Below are positions 46,147 to 55,213 of a stretch of 64,000 nt of DNA, piece after piece; within the stretch, counting starts at the first letter, position 1; every line of letters begins with the position of its first letter. Below the pieces are notes generated by a model. That model saw nothing but the letters and a program-made list of their open reading frames with translations. It did no database searches and had not been told where the DNA came from. Source of the DNA: Radiobacillus deserti (lineage in GTDB: Bacteria > Bacillota > Bacilli > Bacillales > Amphibacillaceae); assembly GCF_007301515.1 (NCBI RefSeq), contig NZ_CP041666.1, forward strand, positions 2,666,001 through 2,730,000, in the 5' to 3' direction. Both the position numbers and the translations under genes were made by a program.

Positions 46147-46175
46147 AGTTTACCCGTCCAAATTCCTGCTTAAAC
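46147..46175 (-). promoter_or_regulatory. Overlapping SigB and SigH-type promoters of hpf
   Basis: On the minus strand GTTTAA (46175-46170), 14 bases, GGGTAA (46155-46150) fits the SigB consensus. The same stretch holds GCAGGAATT, 12 bases, CTAGAATAA, close to the SigH consensus (one base off). In B. subtilis yvyD carries the same two overlapping promoters. Confidence 0.75.
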
Positions 46176-46326
46176 AAAGAAATATTGCATCTTTTTGTCC
46201 AAATTTATCACGTAATATTCACAGAATTGACAATTGTGTAAGCGATTACCTATTCATGTTTGGATAACCGGGCGCATAAGGTAGTTAAAAGGACGTTCTC
46301 GATTGTTAATTTAGGAGGAATGTACG

Positions 46327-46608
46327 ATGGCTGATGAAGAAAAACAAAGCCCTCAACAAGTTAATCCAAAAGCAATTACTTCTCTTGTGTTAGGAATAAC
46401 CTCTATCGTTATTCCTTATATCGGGTTGATTTTAGGGATTATCGGGATTGTATTTGCGAATAAGGCAACGGCTGAAATGGAAAAACTGAATCATTCTGGA
46501 AAAGGGTTGAATGTCGCAGGGCTTGTGACTAGTGTGATTGGTACGGTTTTGTGGGCGTTTGTGTTGATACTGGTGGTGATTGGGTTTAGTTTGATTGAAG
46601 GGTATTGA
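46327..46608 (+). CDS. DUF4190-type membrane protein
   Basis: 93 residues. Two hydrophobic segments (about 17-44 and 65-90) separated by a short loop with FANKATAEMEKLNHSGKGLN, the pattern of DUF4190 proteins. Function unknown. AGGAGGAA precedes the ATG. It lies between hpf and the convergent late flagellar genes. Confidence 0.75.
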   Translation: MADEEKQSPQQVNPKAITSLVLGITSIVIPYIGLILGIIGIVFANKATAEMEKLNHSGKGLNVAGLVTSVIGTVLWAFVLILVVIGFSLIEGY

Positions 46609-46613
46609 AATAA

Positions 46614-46640
46614 AGAAACTCCCTTTTTAAGGGAGTTTCT
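46614..46640. terminator. Hairpin between the DUF4190 gene and the flagellar operon end
   Basis: AGAAACTCCCTT pairs with AAGGGAGTTTCT with a 3-base loop. The T tract is weak on both sides. It touches the last stop codon of the minus-strand operon. Confidence 0.65.
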
Positions 46641-47016
46641 AGTGAACTAAATAACTCGAAACATGATTTTCCATCTTTTCTTTCCATTCTATGAATGAAG
46701 GTAAAAGAAAGTGTCTGAGTATTCCTATCCTTTGTTTGGTAGTTTCACAATAGAACCATTGGGGGAGTATTTCTTTAACATAACCTAATTCATCCGCAAC
46801 AGGCTCAAAATAGTCGTCATCCGGTAGGTTATACCTAACTATATGAATACTGCTAGCTAACTGATCAAATGCTTGAAGAAGATCGATGTACATCTCCGAC
46901 ATAACAGATTCAGACAAAGTAGGATATCTCTCTATGAGAAAAGTAATGCTTTCACTCATAGTGCCGAGAAGGTTTCGAATCTCTTCAAGTAGCCATCTAT
47001 TTGTTTCAGTAATCAT
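46639..47016 (-). CDS. Uncharacterised protein after fliT
   Basis: 125 residues, no membrane segment, not recognised. Residues 10-70 look helical (LLEEIRNLLGTMSESITFLIERYPTLSESVM), with a Trp-rich stretch near 85-115 (PQWFYCETTKQRIGIL, LPSFIEWKEK). It begins 6 bases after fliT and ends the fliD-fliS-fliT run. B. subtilis has no gene here. A flagellar chaperone or filament-assembly role is possible from position only. Confidence 0.7.
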   Translation of the reverse strand: MITETNRWLLEEIRNLLGTMSESITFLIERYPTLSESVMSEMYIDLLQAFDQLASSIHIVRYNLPDDDYFEPVADELGYVKEILPQWFYCETTKQRIGILRHFLLPSFIEWKEKMENHVSSYLVH

Positions 47017-47022
47017 ATCCGA

Positions 47023-47373
47023 TCAGTTCCTTTTATCGAAAAATACACCGTCTGAACTAGATATATTACCATATGGATTTAAATACTTCTTATTACCAGA
47101 TTTCTGATTTTGGACATTTTTCATAGAGTTTTTTAATTCATTAAGTAGAGATTCAAACTTTATTTGGATTTTTTTATCCATTTCATTAATTTGTTTTCCT
47201 AAAGCCTTCTCTTCATCTGAATAAGGTGCTTTTATAGACACTATTAATTTATCTCTTTGATCAATAAACGTATTGATTTCATCAATCAACAACTCTTTAT
47301 CCTTTGTAGAAGAACCCTCAAGTTTATTACACATTTGCTTGGTAACATCAAACAAAACCTTTACTGAGCTCAT
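47023..47373 (-). CDS. fliT: Flagellar chaperone FliT
   Basis: 116 residues, mostly helical (VLFDVTKQMCNKLEG, DELLIDEINTFIDQRDKLIVSI by pattern). FliT binds the filament cap protein FliD before export. Placed by order after fliS and by size (B. subtilis FliT is about 113). Its ATG shares one base with the fliS stop (TAATG), so translation is coupled. Confidence 0.85.
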   Translation of the reverse strand: MSSVKVLFDVTKQMCNKLEGSSTKDKELLIDEINTFIDQRDKLIVSIKAPYSDEEKALGKQINEMDKKIQIKFESLLNELKNSMKNVQNQKSGNKKYLNPYGNISSSDGVFFDKRN

Positions 47374-47777
47374 TAGGCATTTCCGCCATTACCAAACTGT
47401 TTCTGTCTATTTTTACGGATAACTTCAGTCCAAGTTTCTGTAAACTCTGAAACTAAGCCTTCTACTTCTTCTAAGATAGAAATGTCATTTTTTACATTAG
47501 CATCAATTAATCTTCTATTCATATAGTCATATAGTGGTAGTATTTGATTCGAAATCTCATAGCTTTTATCCAAAGTAACCATTAGCTCACTGATGATTTT
47601 TTGAGCCTTTTGAATATTGACATTTTTAACCTCGTGATTTCCTTCTTCTACACCTTTTTTAGCCAACTTTATGAATTTCTCACAGCCTTTATATAACATA
47701 AGTGTTAACTCACCTGGTGAAGCTGTATTTATTGAATTATTCTGATAGGCCTGAGTTGCATAAGGATTAGCCACCAT
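47373..47777 (-). CDS. fliS: Flagellin chaperone FliS
   Basis: 134 residues. Conserved family start NPYATQAYQNNSINTASPGELTLMLYKGCEKFI (by pattern), then KAQKIISELM and YDYMNRRLIDANVKND. A cytoplasmic four-helix protein that binds flagellin for secretion. AAGGAG precedes the ATG. With fliD and fliT it forms the usual chaperone-cap cluster. Confidence 0.95.
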   Translation of the reverse strand: MVANPYATQAYQNNSINTASPGELTLMLYKGCEKFIKLAKKGVEEGNHEVKNVNIQKAQKIISELMVTLDKSYEISNQILPLYDYMNRRLIDANVKNDISILEEVEGLVSEFTETWTEVIRKNRQKQFGNGGNA

Positions 47778-47799
47778 TTGATTTACACTCCTTCATTGT

Positions 47800-49647
47800 T
47801 TAACCTGCAAATTGAGACATTAAATAAGCGGATTGTTGATTCATTCGATTTATTGCAGCTTCCATCGCTGAAAATTGGCTCCAGTAACGATTTTCCACTT
47901 GAATTAATCGATCTTCAAAACGATATATTCGATCGTTCAAATCGTCCAATCTTTTACCCATTGTATATTGCTGTAAAGTTGAAGTGGATTTTCCTGCTTT
48001 TTCCTCGATTCTATCAACAGATTTTTGCAAAACATCTTCTAATCGATTAATCAAGCCTCTACTATCATCAGTGGAAGTATTACTAAACAGTTTTTGTACT
48101 GCTTCCGGGTCTTCTGATAATGCAGATTTTAACTTCGACTCATTTATCACTAGTTTTCCATTCTCTAGATAACTAGATGATGTCTCAATCCCTACCGCTG
48201 TTAAGTGCGAGTAAACATCACCCGTAGATACTTCACTGTACCATGCTCTTCTCATATCAGAAAGTGTACTTTCTACTATGCTATCATTACGAAGCAGCCC
48301 ACTTTTTGCTTTTTCTTCCCAAAGCTCTATTTCTTTATCAGACATATCTTCCTTTTGTTCATCTGTCAATGGTTTGTAGTCTCTATATTTTTCTTCAGAT
48401 ACCATTCCATTTAACTTCTCAATGACTTCATTATACTTATCCACAAATTTCTTAATATTGTCATAAGCGGCTTCGGTATCATTTTGTACACTCACAGTTA
48501 CATTTGTTCCAGCCGGCATATTATCCTTTAAAGTAATAGATACTCCATTAATATCAAATGTGTTTGATTTTCTAGTAGTTGCCAAGCCATCAATAGTAAA
48601 ACTAGCATCTGTTCCTTTCTGCTCTTTCAATGAATCCATGCCTAAAGCTCCAGTTAAAAAAGCTCCAGAGAAAGCCATCTCAACTCCAGCTTCATTTAAA
48701 TTACCAGTATTTTTGCGCTGGAAGCTTACTTTATCTGATGCAGTGTCATAAAATGCCGACACACCTGCATTTGAGTTACTTATTTCAGTCATGATTTGAT
48801 TTAATGAAGTATTACCATTAAACTCAAAATCAAAATCCCCATCTGTATTCGTACTATCATTGATTGGGTTACCTTTTTCATCGTAGGTTGTTATTGAAAA
48901 AGATACTGTGTAGTGTTCATAGTCTTGTCCCTTTATTGTACTTCCTTTAGCCAAGTTCTCTCCAAACTTGATTTCACCAGTCCCCGTGTTTACAAAAACG
49001 TCTCCAGTACCCAGTGTCGCACTAGGATCTGTTACAATATTATATTGCTTAGAAGTGTTCTGGGCATCCACCACTTCAATTGTTTTACCACTCAAAAACG
49101 CTTCATCTAATGCACCTTTTTGGAGTTTAAAAGATGCTCCTTCTGTGGTAACAGCAATGTCCGAATTTGTAAAAGTTTTCTTTTTCCAGATACCACCAGC
49201 AGCCACATCAGCCATAGAAGCATCACCAAAGTTATTTTTTTGCGACCAAATACTTTTTGTTGGATCAATCTTAGTTGTCCCAGATATTCCTTTCGTAGGA
49301 TCATCTAAATAACTAATGTTGTATGCAGCTGTTGCAACATTTACATTAGATATTGTATGGACTCCGTTTGCTGCAGTAGCTGATGCGGTTGCAGATAAGT
49401 ATGTTTCATTAGATGAACTAACATTTTTTGTATTATATGCACTAGAAAGCTTCATATCAAAGGTTAGCTGATCTAACTCTAAAAACAAGGAACTAACATC
49501 TCTATAAGCATCTCTTTGCCAGGTCAACCATGTTCGATCTTGCTCCATTTTTTGCAAAGGAAGACGTTCAGCTTTCATAAGATCGTTTACTAGTGAATCA
49601 ATATCCATCCCTGATGCAAGCCCACCTATTCGTAAATTACTTGACAT
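47800..49647 (-). CDS. fliD: Flagellar filament cap protein FliD
   Basis: 615 residues. The N-terminus (RIGGLASGMDIDSLVNDLMKAERLPL) and the C-terminal end (LDDLNDRIYRFEDRLIQVENRYWSQFSAMEAAI by pattern) are the conserved HAP2/FliD parts. The middle varies. Secreted by the flagellar apparatus without a signal peptide, it caps the filament and guides flagellin assembly. Cotranscribed with flaG upstream and fliS downstream. Confidence 0.95.
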   Translation of the reverse strand: MSSNLRIGGLASGMDIDSLVNDLMKAERLPLQKMEQDRTWLTWQRDAYRDVSSLFLELDQLTFDMKLSSAYNTKNVSSSNETYLSATASATAANGVHTISNVNVATAAYNISYLDDPTKGISGTTKIDPTKSIWSQKNNFGDASMADVAAGGIWKKKTFTNSDIAVTTEGASFKLQKGALDEAFLSGKTIEVVDAQNTSKQYNIVTDPSATLGTGDVFVNTGTGEIKFGENLAKGSTIKGQDYEHYTVSFSITTYDEKGNPINDSTNTDGDFDFEFNGNTSLNQIMTEISNSNAGVSAFYDTASDKVSFQRKNTGNLNEAGVEMAFSGAFLTGALGMDSLKEQKGTDASFTIDGLATTRKSNTFDINGVSITLKDNMPAGTNVTVSVQNDTEAAYDNIKKFVDKYNEVIEKLNGMVSEEKYRDYKPLTDEQKEDMSDKEIELWEEKAKSGLLRNDSIVESTLSDMRRAWYSEVSTGDVYSHLTAVGIETSSSYLENGKLVINESKLKSALSEDPEAVQKLFSNTSTDDSRGLINRLEDVLQKSVDRIEEKAGKSTSTLQQYTMGKRLDDLNDRIYRFEDRLIQVENRYWSQFSAMEAAINRMNQQSAYLMSQFAG

Positions 49648-49662
49648 TCCTATACACCTCCA

Positions 49663-50031
49663 CTAAATTTTCTCATCCACGATAAACCCCATGAATTCTG
49701 CCATAGCTGCATATACATCCAAAAGCTTTTTTGGAGGAATCTCTTTAAGAACCTCTTTCGTTTCGGGGTTTATAATTGTAACGTAGTATTCATCTAATTT
49801 GTCATGGAATTGGAACTTTAGAGCCGTTTTATTAGGATCTAAAAAATTGTTAAACTTCTCTGTTATGTCCTTTACTTGCTGTTTATCTACTTTTTCTAAT
49901 CCTGTATCTTCGTTTACTGAGAAATCCTTCTGAACCTCTGCAACGGTTTCATTTCTAGTTGAAACGTTTTGTTCGCTGTTTGATGACCTTTGCAAGAGTT
50001 GAGAACTATACATGCCATTACTTATCTCCAT
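49663..50031 (-). CDS. flaG: FlaG family protein
   Basis: 122 residues from the ATG at 50031 (GGGG nine bases upstream; a TTG three codons earlier is less likely). The C-terminal half (LKFQFHDKLDEYYVTIINPETKEVLKEIPPKKLLDVYAAM by pattern) is the FlaG family. The N-terminus is polar and probably flexible. In B. subtilis (yvyC) it precedes fliD and lies beside hag; here a five-gene block separates them. A SigD promoter precedes it. Confidence 0.92.
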   Translation of the reverse strand: MEISNGMYSSQLLQRSSNSEQNVSTRNETVAEVQKDFSVNEDTGLEKVDKQQVKDITEKFNNFLDPNKTALKFQFHDKLDEYYVTIINPETKEVLKEIPPKKLLDVYAAMAEFMGFIVDEKI

Positions 50032-50065
50032 GCGTTTCAACCCCTATTATTTTTCTTTATTATTG

Positions 50066-50092
50066 TTATCGGCATATTGAATCATTAACTTA
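50066..50092 (-). promoter_or_regulatory. SigD promoter of flaG-fliD-fliS-fliT
   Basis: On the minus strand TAAG, 15 bases, GCCGATAA. The -10 is a perfect match to the SigD consensus (TAAA-N15-GCCGATAA). Confidence 0.85.
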
Positions 50093-50138
50093 AGTGTTCT
50101 TGTGAATTTTTTTTCTTAGGTATAGCCAACTGTTTCCT

Positions 50139-50147
50139 TGGTATAAT
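50139..50147 (+). promoter_or_regulatory. Extended -10 SigA promoter of the plus-strand glycosyltransferase
   Basis: TGGTATAAT: a perfect -10 with the extended TGn motif. No clear -35. About 77 bases before the TTG start. Confidence 0.5.
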
Positions 50148-50223
50148 TAGAGTACAGAAAATGATAATATGAAGGAAAGCATGATATTAAATACATACTA
50201 CAGTATTTTGGGAGGACTATGTC

Positions 50224-51993
50224 TTGATTCAGCAGTTAAGAAAACGAGAATATATAAAAAGATTACAAGAACTTAGGACACCATTGAAGCAATCTCTAGG
50301 ATTAAATCCAAAACAAAAAGATTCACTTCATGTTGTCTATATAATGAACCAAGTAGGAGTCTGGGGTGGAGTCAAGATAGTACTCGAACATGCGAATAGA
50401 CTTACTTCTAGCGGTTTCAAAGTAACTATATTATCACATTTCCCACGGCCAGATTGGTATTCTTTTGAAGGAAATTATATAAAAGTCCCTTTTTCTATGG
50501 ATGTCGCAGAAGCTATACCAAATTGTGATGTAATTGTCGCAACCTACTGGGATCAAATCGATATGTGTATAAAAACTGGGATCGCACCAGTGATTTATTT
50601 TGAACAAGGAGACAATCACTTATTTGATTATGAAAATCTAAATGAAGAAACACGGGAGATTGTAAAGCAGCAATATCAATTACCAAAATTTATATTTACC
50701 GTATCTAATCAAACAGCGATTTTAATTAAAAAATATTACAATAGGGATTCAAAGGTTATTCATAATGCAATAGATGAAAAAGTTTTCCATAGTCAGGTCG
50801 ATTCATTTAAGTGGAAAAATGATTATATATTAATGATGGGTAGTGACAAAGCTGAATTCAAAGGTATAAGAGATATTTTAGATGCCTATAAACTAGTGAA
50901 GAAAAAGAAAGAACATTTAGATTTAATATGGATTTCACCAAATGAACCTGAATTTAAAAATATGGACAAAAGCTTGATTAGTAAGTATATGGTAAATCCG
51001 CCTCAAGAGTTAATCGCTAGCCTATACAAAGGGGCACTCATGTTTGTTTCAGGATCTCACTATGAATCTTTTTCTCTTCCAGTATTAGAAGCGATGTCTT
51101 GTGGCTGTCCCGTTATCAGTACAAGTAATCCAGGGGTTCTTGAATATGCTTTAGATGAAAAGAATGTATTACTTACAGAGATTAAAAATTCTGAAGCCAT
51201 GTCTTCAGCGATGCTACGAATATTAGATAATACATCATTACAAGAAGCATTAATTACAAATGGTTTAAAGACTGCTAGTCAATTTTCATGGGATATCATC
51301 ACGAAAAAACTTGCGTCATATTATACCGAAGTGTCCAGATATTATCCTGTCCAATCGTCAACTGAAGACGATTGGAACATTACCATTTCAAAAGAAGATT
51401 TTAATACAAGTGATGATTACGAAAAGTTCATGAAAACTCTACTTACTTGTAAAGAGAATTTTGTTCAGATTCCGTTTTCATACGAATTAATAGACGACCA
51501 CCCGATGGCGATTTGGACAACCGTTGCGACTAGAAAAACTCAAAATGTAGATTCACAGGAGAACAAAAAAGTGTATTGTAAAACAAAGATTTCTAAAGAC
51601 ATAGAACATTTACCTGAAGCCTATAAAATTTTTCATGATGGGAAATATGATGCCTGCTTACACATGTTGAACAATAACCTTCTCTTGGAAACGGATTCCC
51701 AAAAAAAGGCTGTTTATATAAAGTGGATTGCGCTTTGTTTGATAGAACTCCAGCGAGATAAAGAAGCCTTTTCATTACTTAAAAAGTCCATTCAGGTATA
51801 TAACAATAACTCCGACCTATATTATCTATTATTATTAGTGTCTTTTTTTCTAAAAAATGCAAATAATGCTGCTGCTGAAAATGAAGCAGTTATTAAACAA
51901 GTCATAAACATTATGGGAGATTGTACAGATTACATGGAATTTTTTATTAATGTTGAACAACTAATCTCCAAACATTTACCACAAGATCATTAG
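50224..51993 (+). CDS. GT4-type glycosyltransferase with C-terminal TPR-like region
   Basis: 589 residues. The start is TTG, since GGGAGG lies eight bases upstream; a nearby ATG at 50219 is out of frame and reads only two codons. Residues 40-380 are a GT-B glycosyltransferase: GVWGGVKIVLEHANRL, HNAIDEKVF, then the donor-binding ESFSLPVLEAMSCGCPVIST. Residues 470-585 are helical repeats. It faces the opposite way from the other four genes of the block and may have its own constitutive promoter. Flagellin or another surface glycan is the likely target (inference). Confidence 0.85.
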   Translation: MIQQLRKREYIKRLQELRTPLKQSLGLNPKQKDSLHVVYIMNQVGVWGGVKIVLEHANRLTSSGFKVTILSHFPRPDWYSFEGNYIKVPFSMDVAEAIPNCDVIVATYWDQIDMCIKTGIAPVIYFEQGDNHLFDYENLNEETREIVKQQYQLPKFIFTVSNQTAILIKKYYNRDSKVIHNAIDEKVFHSQVDSFKWKNDYILMMGSDKAEFKGIRDILDAYKLVKKKKEHLDLIWISPNEPEFKNMDKSLISKYMVNPPQELIASLYKGALMFVSGSHYESFSLPVLEAMSCGCPVISTSNPGVLEYALDEKNVLLTEIKNSEAMSSAMLRILDNTSLQEALITNGLKTASQFSWDIITKKLASYYTEVSRYYPVQSSTEDDWNITISKEDFNTSDDYEKFMKTLLTCKENFVQIPFSYELIDDHPMAIWTTVATRKTQNVDSQENKKVYCKTKISKDIEHLPEAYKIFHDGKYDACLHMLNNNLLLETDSQKKAVYIKWIALCLIELQRDKEAFSLLKKSIQVYNNNSDLYYLLLLVSFFLKNANNAAAENEAVIKQVINIMGDCTDYMEFFINVEQLISKHLPQDH

Positions 51994-51996
51994 TAA

Positions 51997-52032
51997 GCCA
52001 AAAAAAAGAGCACTTTGTGCTCTTTTTTTGGC
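51997..52032. terminator. Bidirectional terminator inside the glycosylation block
   Basis: GCCAAAAAAAAGAGCAC pairs with GTGCTCTTTTTTTGGC around a very short loop; A8/T7 runs on both sides. Serves two convergent transcripts. Confidence 0.9.
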
Positions 52033-52830
52033 CTATTGGCACTTAATCACTACCGATTCAACAAATTCTTGCCTAAATAAAAAAGTCAGATCCGTTGGAA
52101 CTAATTCTCCCTTTTCGTTGATCAAATAAAATCCCAGTCCAAATTGGCTCTGATAATCTTCAAGTAAGAGTTTTGTTTTGCTCCATGTTTCCTTCATTCG
52201 CAGATAATTTAATTCGAAAATTATCTCTCCAACCTTTTTATTCTCTAATAGACTCTTCATTCCTAAAAAACCATGATATTCCCCTCCTTCGATGTCCATT
52301 TTTATAAAATGCACAAATGGGTAGTCACCTAAATGAATATCTACTGGAACTGCTTCGACTTTTTCCTCAGTAACCTCATCCGTTATAAATTTTCCAAAAT
52401 ATGTTTCATCATGTCGAACTAAAGAGCCGTTTCCTGTCCATTTATTACTAGAATAAAAAGTAAGTTCCGTTTCCTCTGAGTACACAGCTTTATTGTATAG
52501 CTTAACTCTATCTCCGAGGACATGGTATGCAGTATTCTCTTGTAACAAGCTAAAATTTCTTTTGTTTGCTTCATAAGCAACAATCTTGCCATTTGTTCCA
52601 GTTAATTTTCCGAACAAAAGTGTAAAATATCCTATGTTAGCTCCTATGTCAATAACAGTATCACCTTGATTTACGTTTGAAGCTAAGTATTGCGTCAATG
52701 GTATCTCGAATGCACCATTAAATACTAAATCAGGTGTCAGACTTAAATCATCGGCATATGCCAACATTCTTATCCCTAATACTCTTGTCTGGATTAACAC
52801 CCTATTATTTCCAATATAAATTCCATGCAC
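52033..52830 (-). CDS. FkbM-type SAM-dependent methyltransferase
   Basis: 265 residues. SAM-binding VIDIGANIGYFTLLFG near residue 60, the YEANKRNF acidic loop and the FkbM motif FIKMDIEGGEYHGF. FkbM enzymes mostly O-methylate sugars. The start is GTG with AGAAGGAG upstream. Last gene of the minus-strand glycosyltransferase run, so it probably methylates the glycan the others build. Confidence 0.87.
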   Translation of the reverse strand: MHGIYIGNNRVLIQTRVLGIRMLAYADDLSLTPDLVFNGAFEIPLTQYLASNVNQGDTVIDIGANIGYFTLLFGKLTGTNGKIVAYEANKRNFSLLQENTAYHVLGDRVKLYNKAVYSEETELTFYSSNKWTGNGSLVRHDETYFGKFITDEVTEEKVEAVPVDIHLGDYPFVHFIKMDIEGGEYHGFLGMKSLLENKKVGEIIFELNYLRMKETWSKTKLLLEDYQSQFGLGFYLINEKGELVPTDLTFLFRQEFVESVVIKCQ

Positions 52831-52879
52831 TCTTAAAACACTCCTTCTGTCATAACTATGAAAACAATGGCTAACGCTT

Positions 52880-54001
52880 TTATGTTTTATATTTACTCCA
52901 AACGTTGTCAGTGAAACTGTAATGGGAAGATGCTCCTAAAGATTTCAAATTATCTAATGGCTCTACATACATGGGGCTCAGAAACAAAGATTTCATAAAA
53001 TAATTATCCGCTTCCTCATTTCTCCCTTTATAAGCGAATATTTCTCCTAAATAATTATAGACAATATGATCTTTAATAGAGATTGCTTCAAGGCTTTGGA
53101 CAGACGCTTCTAAATTATTTTTCATTAAATGACTAAATGCTAAAATGAATTTTTTGGTATCTATTTCTATTGAATCACTATTTTTTGATACTACCTCTTT
53201 TAAATATCTTTGAGCATCGTGAATCATCCCTCTACGTAATAGCAATAATGCTAAAATACACTTTGCTCGCAGTTCATTATCTATATCATATCCACTTTCC
53301 CAATTTATTTCAGGAATCAATTCCTCTAAAGGTGTCTGTTTTACCATCTTTTGGACATGTGAATATAACGTGTCATAATTGGATTCAGTTGACACATTAT
53401 TAGTATGTCTTCTATAAAGCAGCAGTGGCCTATCTACATGAATTGAGTGCCATTTAAACGCAAAGCTAGTGATAAAGTCAGTATCTTCTCCTATTTTAAG
53501 GTTTACATCGTAATATGATTTTATTAAATCTTTTCTAAGCATAATACTTGCGTTATTAAAAGCTGTCCCTTTTTTTAAAAAATGCCTCAATGTCGTCTTT
53601 GGATCAACTTGACGTGCTTGCCAGTATCCTAAAGTTTTTCCTTTATCATCGATTAACAACATGTCCGAATGGACAAAGCCTATTTCATCTGATATAAATT
53701 GTCTTTTTAACAATTCAAACCTATTCAACAGAGAAACATCATCAGCATCCTGAAAAACAATAAAATCTCCCTTAGCTTTTTCGAAAGCCAGGTTACGAGC
53801 AGCTGCCCCACCACTATTTTTCTGCTTATAATAGGCAATTCTACTATCTTTATAACCAAGTATAATTTCCTCACTATTGTCTGTTGATCCATCATTGACG
53901 ATAATTAACTCAAAATTTGGCTCGGTTTGATTTAGAATACTATCTATAGATTCTTTTAAATATGGGCTAGCATTGTAAACTGGCATTATTACACTTATCA
54001 T
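52880..54001 (-). CDS. GT2 glycosyltransferase with C-terminal TPR-like tail
   Basis: 373 residues from the ATG at 54001 (AAGGATG upstream; a GTG one codon earlier is possible). GT-A fold: ISVIMPVYNASPYLKESIDSIL, VNDGSTDNSEEI, the metal-binding DADD, and KIGEDTDF. Residues 240-365 are helical repeats (LALLLLRRGMIHDAQRYL, YNYLGEIFAYKGRNEEADNYF). Cytoplasmic, adding a sugar from a nucleotide donor. It starts 16 bases after the GT4 gene. Confidence 0.87.
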   Translation of the reverse strand: MISVIMPVYNASPYLKESIDSILNQTEPNFELIIVNDGSTDNSEEIILGYKDSRIAYYKQKNSGGAAARNLAFEKAKGDFIVFQDADDVSLLNRFELLKRQFISDEIGFVHSDMLLIDDKGKTLGYWQARQVDPKTTLRHFLKKGTAFNNASIMLRKDLIKSYYDVNLKIGEDTDFITSFAFKWHSIHVDRPLLLYRRHTNNVSTESNYDTLYSHVQKMVKQTPLEELIPEINWESGYDIDNELRAKCILALLLLRRGMIHDAQRYLKEVVSKNSDSIEIDTKKFILAFSHLMKNNLEASVQSLEAISIKDHIVYNYLGEIFAYKGRNEEADNYFMKSLFLSPMYVEPLDNLKSLGASSHYSFTDNVWSKYKT

Positions 54002-54017
54002 CACTTACTCATCCTTA

Positions 54018-55163
54018 TTATAATTTATTAATAGCTTTTTGATAAACCATTTCTAAGCTGTCGGCAAATACCTTTAAAGAGAATTTGCTTCTTGCAGTAT
54101 TAACTGCACCAATAGATAGTTTCTTTCTTAAGTTACTATTTTGAATAAGTAATTCCAATTTTTCTGATAAATCTTTTACATTTTCATTTTCAAATAAAAG
54201 TCCGTTATCCATATGTTTCACTTGGTCTAACATACCGCCTTCTACTTTGCTACATATCGGAACACACCCACTTGCCATAGCTTCAGTAACCGCCAAACAA
54301 AATGATTCCGCTCTTGAAGGCTGAATGAATAAATCATAGGTTGGAAGTAATCTTACTAATTGATGTCTATCAATGTACCCATGAAAAGTTACAGGTAATT
54401 GGTGATTATTGGCGTATGATATTAACTTTCCCTTTTCGGGACCATCCCCAAATAAGGAAATTTCAATACTTTCCTGATATTTTTTTGATATAGAAGTAAC
54501 TGCTTCAAATAAAATATCATATCCTTTAGTTCTTGTTAAAAAGCCAGATGTTGCAATTCGTACCTTTTCACTGCTTTTTTCTTCTTGAGGTAAAAATTCA
54601 TCCGTATCGATTGCGTTAAATACAATATTTCGCTTTTTGGTAGGAATAAGAGGTAGATTTTTATCTACCTCTGTTGAGATGGTTATAACTTCATCTGGTG
54701 ACTCAATAGCATAGTTATCAAATTTCGCAAAAAGTGTTGCGGCATCCAGTTTGTTCACCCAGTTTCCAACAATAGAATCTGTGTAAAGAGAGCTATGAAT
54801 CGTTCCCACAACTGGTATACTCGGATATACTTCCTTCATTACTTTACTTAGAATACCACTTTGTGAATGAACGACATCAATCTTCGAAAAATCATAATTA
54901 GCTATTATTTCGTTGAATGCAAACTTTTGAACCTCTAAAACAATGTAAAAAGGCGGTAATTTGCTTTGATATTTTTCTTTCATTAAATTATGAAACTGGT
55001 TAATTTTATATATTGAAGCTTCAGGTAACGTACCTAATTGGTTATAGCATAATAATTCGACTGTATGTCCCTTAGCTTCCATAGCCTTGGTGACCATTCG
55101 AATATAAGTATCTACTCCACCTGGGGAAGGATGTTTCCCAAGAGACAATAAAAGAATGTTCAT
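54018..55163 (-). CDS. GT4 glycosyltransferase
   Basis: 381 residues from the ATG at 55163 (AAGGATA upstream; a TTG three codons earlier is weaker). GT-B fold of family 4: N-terminal ILLLSLGKHPSPGGVDTYI, then NAIDTDEF, and donor-binding SRAESFCLAVTEAMASGCVPICS. Cytoplasmic. Between two GT2 genes of the same run, with gaps of 16 and about 50 bases. Confidence 0.9.
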   Translation of the reverse strand: MNILLLSLGKHPSPGGVDTYIRMVTKAMEAKGHTVELLCYNQLGTLPEASIYKINQFHNLMKEKYQSKLPPFYIVLEVQKFAFNEIIANYDFSKIDVVHSQSGILSKVMKEVYPSIPVVGTIHSSLYTDSIVGNWVNKLDAATLFAKFDNYAIESPDEVITISTEVDKNLPLIPTKKRNIVFNAIDTDEFLPQEEKSSEKVRIATSGFLTRTKGYDILFEAVTSISKKYQESIEISLFGDGPEKGKLISYANNHQLPVTFHGYIDRHQLVRLLPTYDLFIQPSRAESFCLAVTEAMASGCVPICSKVEGGMLDQVKHMDNGLLFENENVKDLSEKLELLIQNSNLRKKLSIGAVNTARSKFSLKVFADSLEMVYQKAINKL

Positions 55164-55213
55164 TTTCAACACTATCCTTCATTAAGGTCTACAAGAAAAC
55201 TAATCACACTTCA

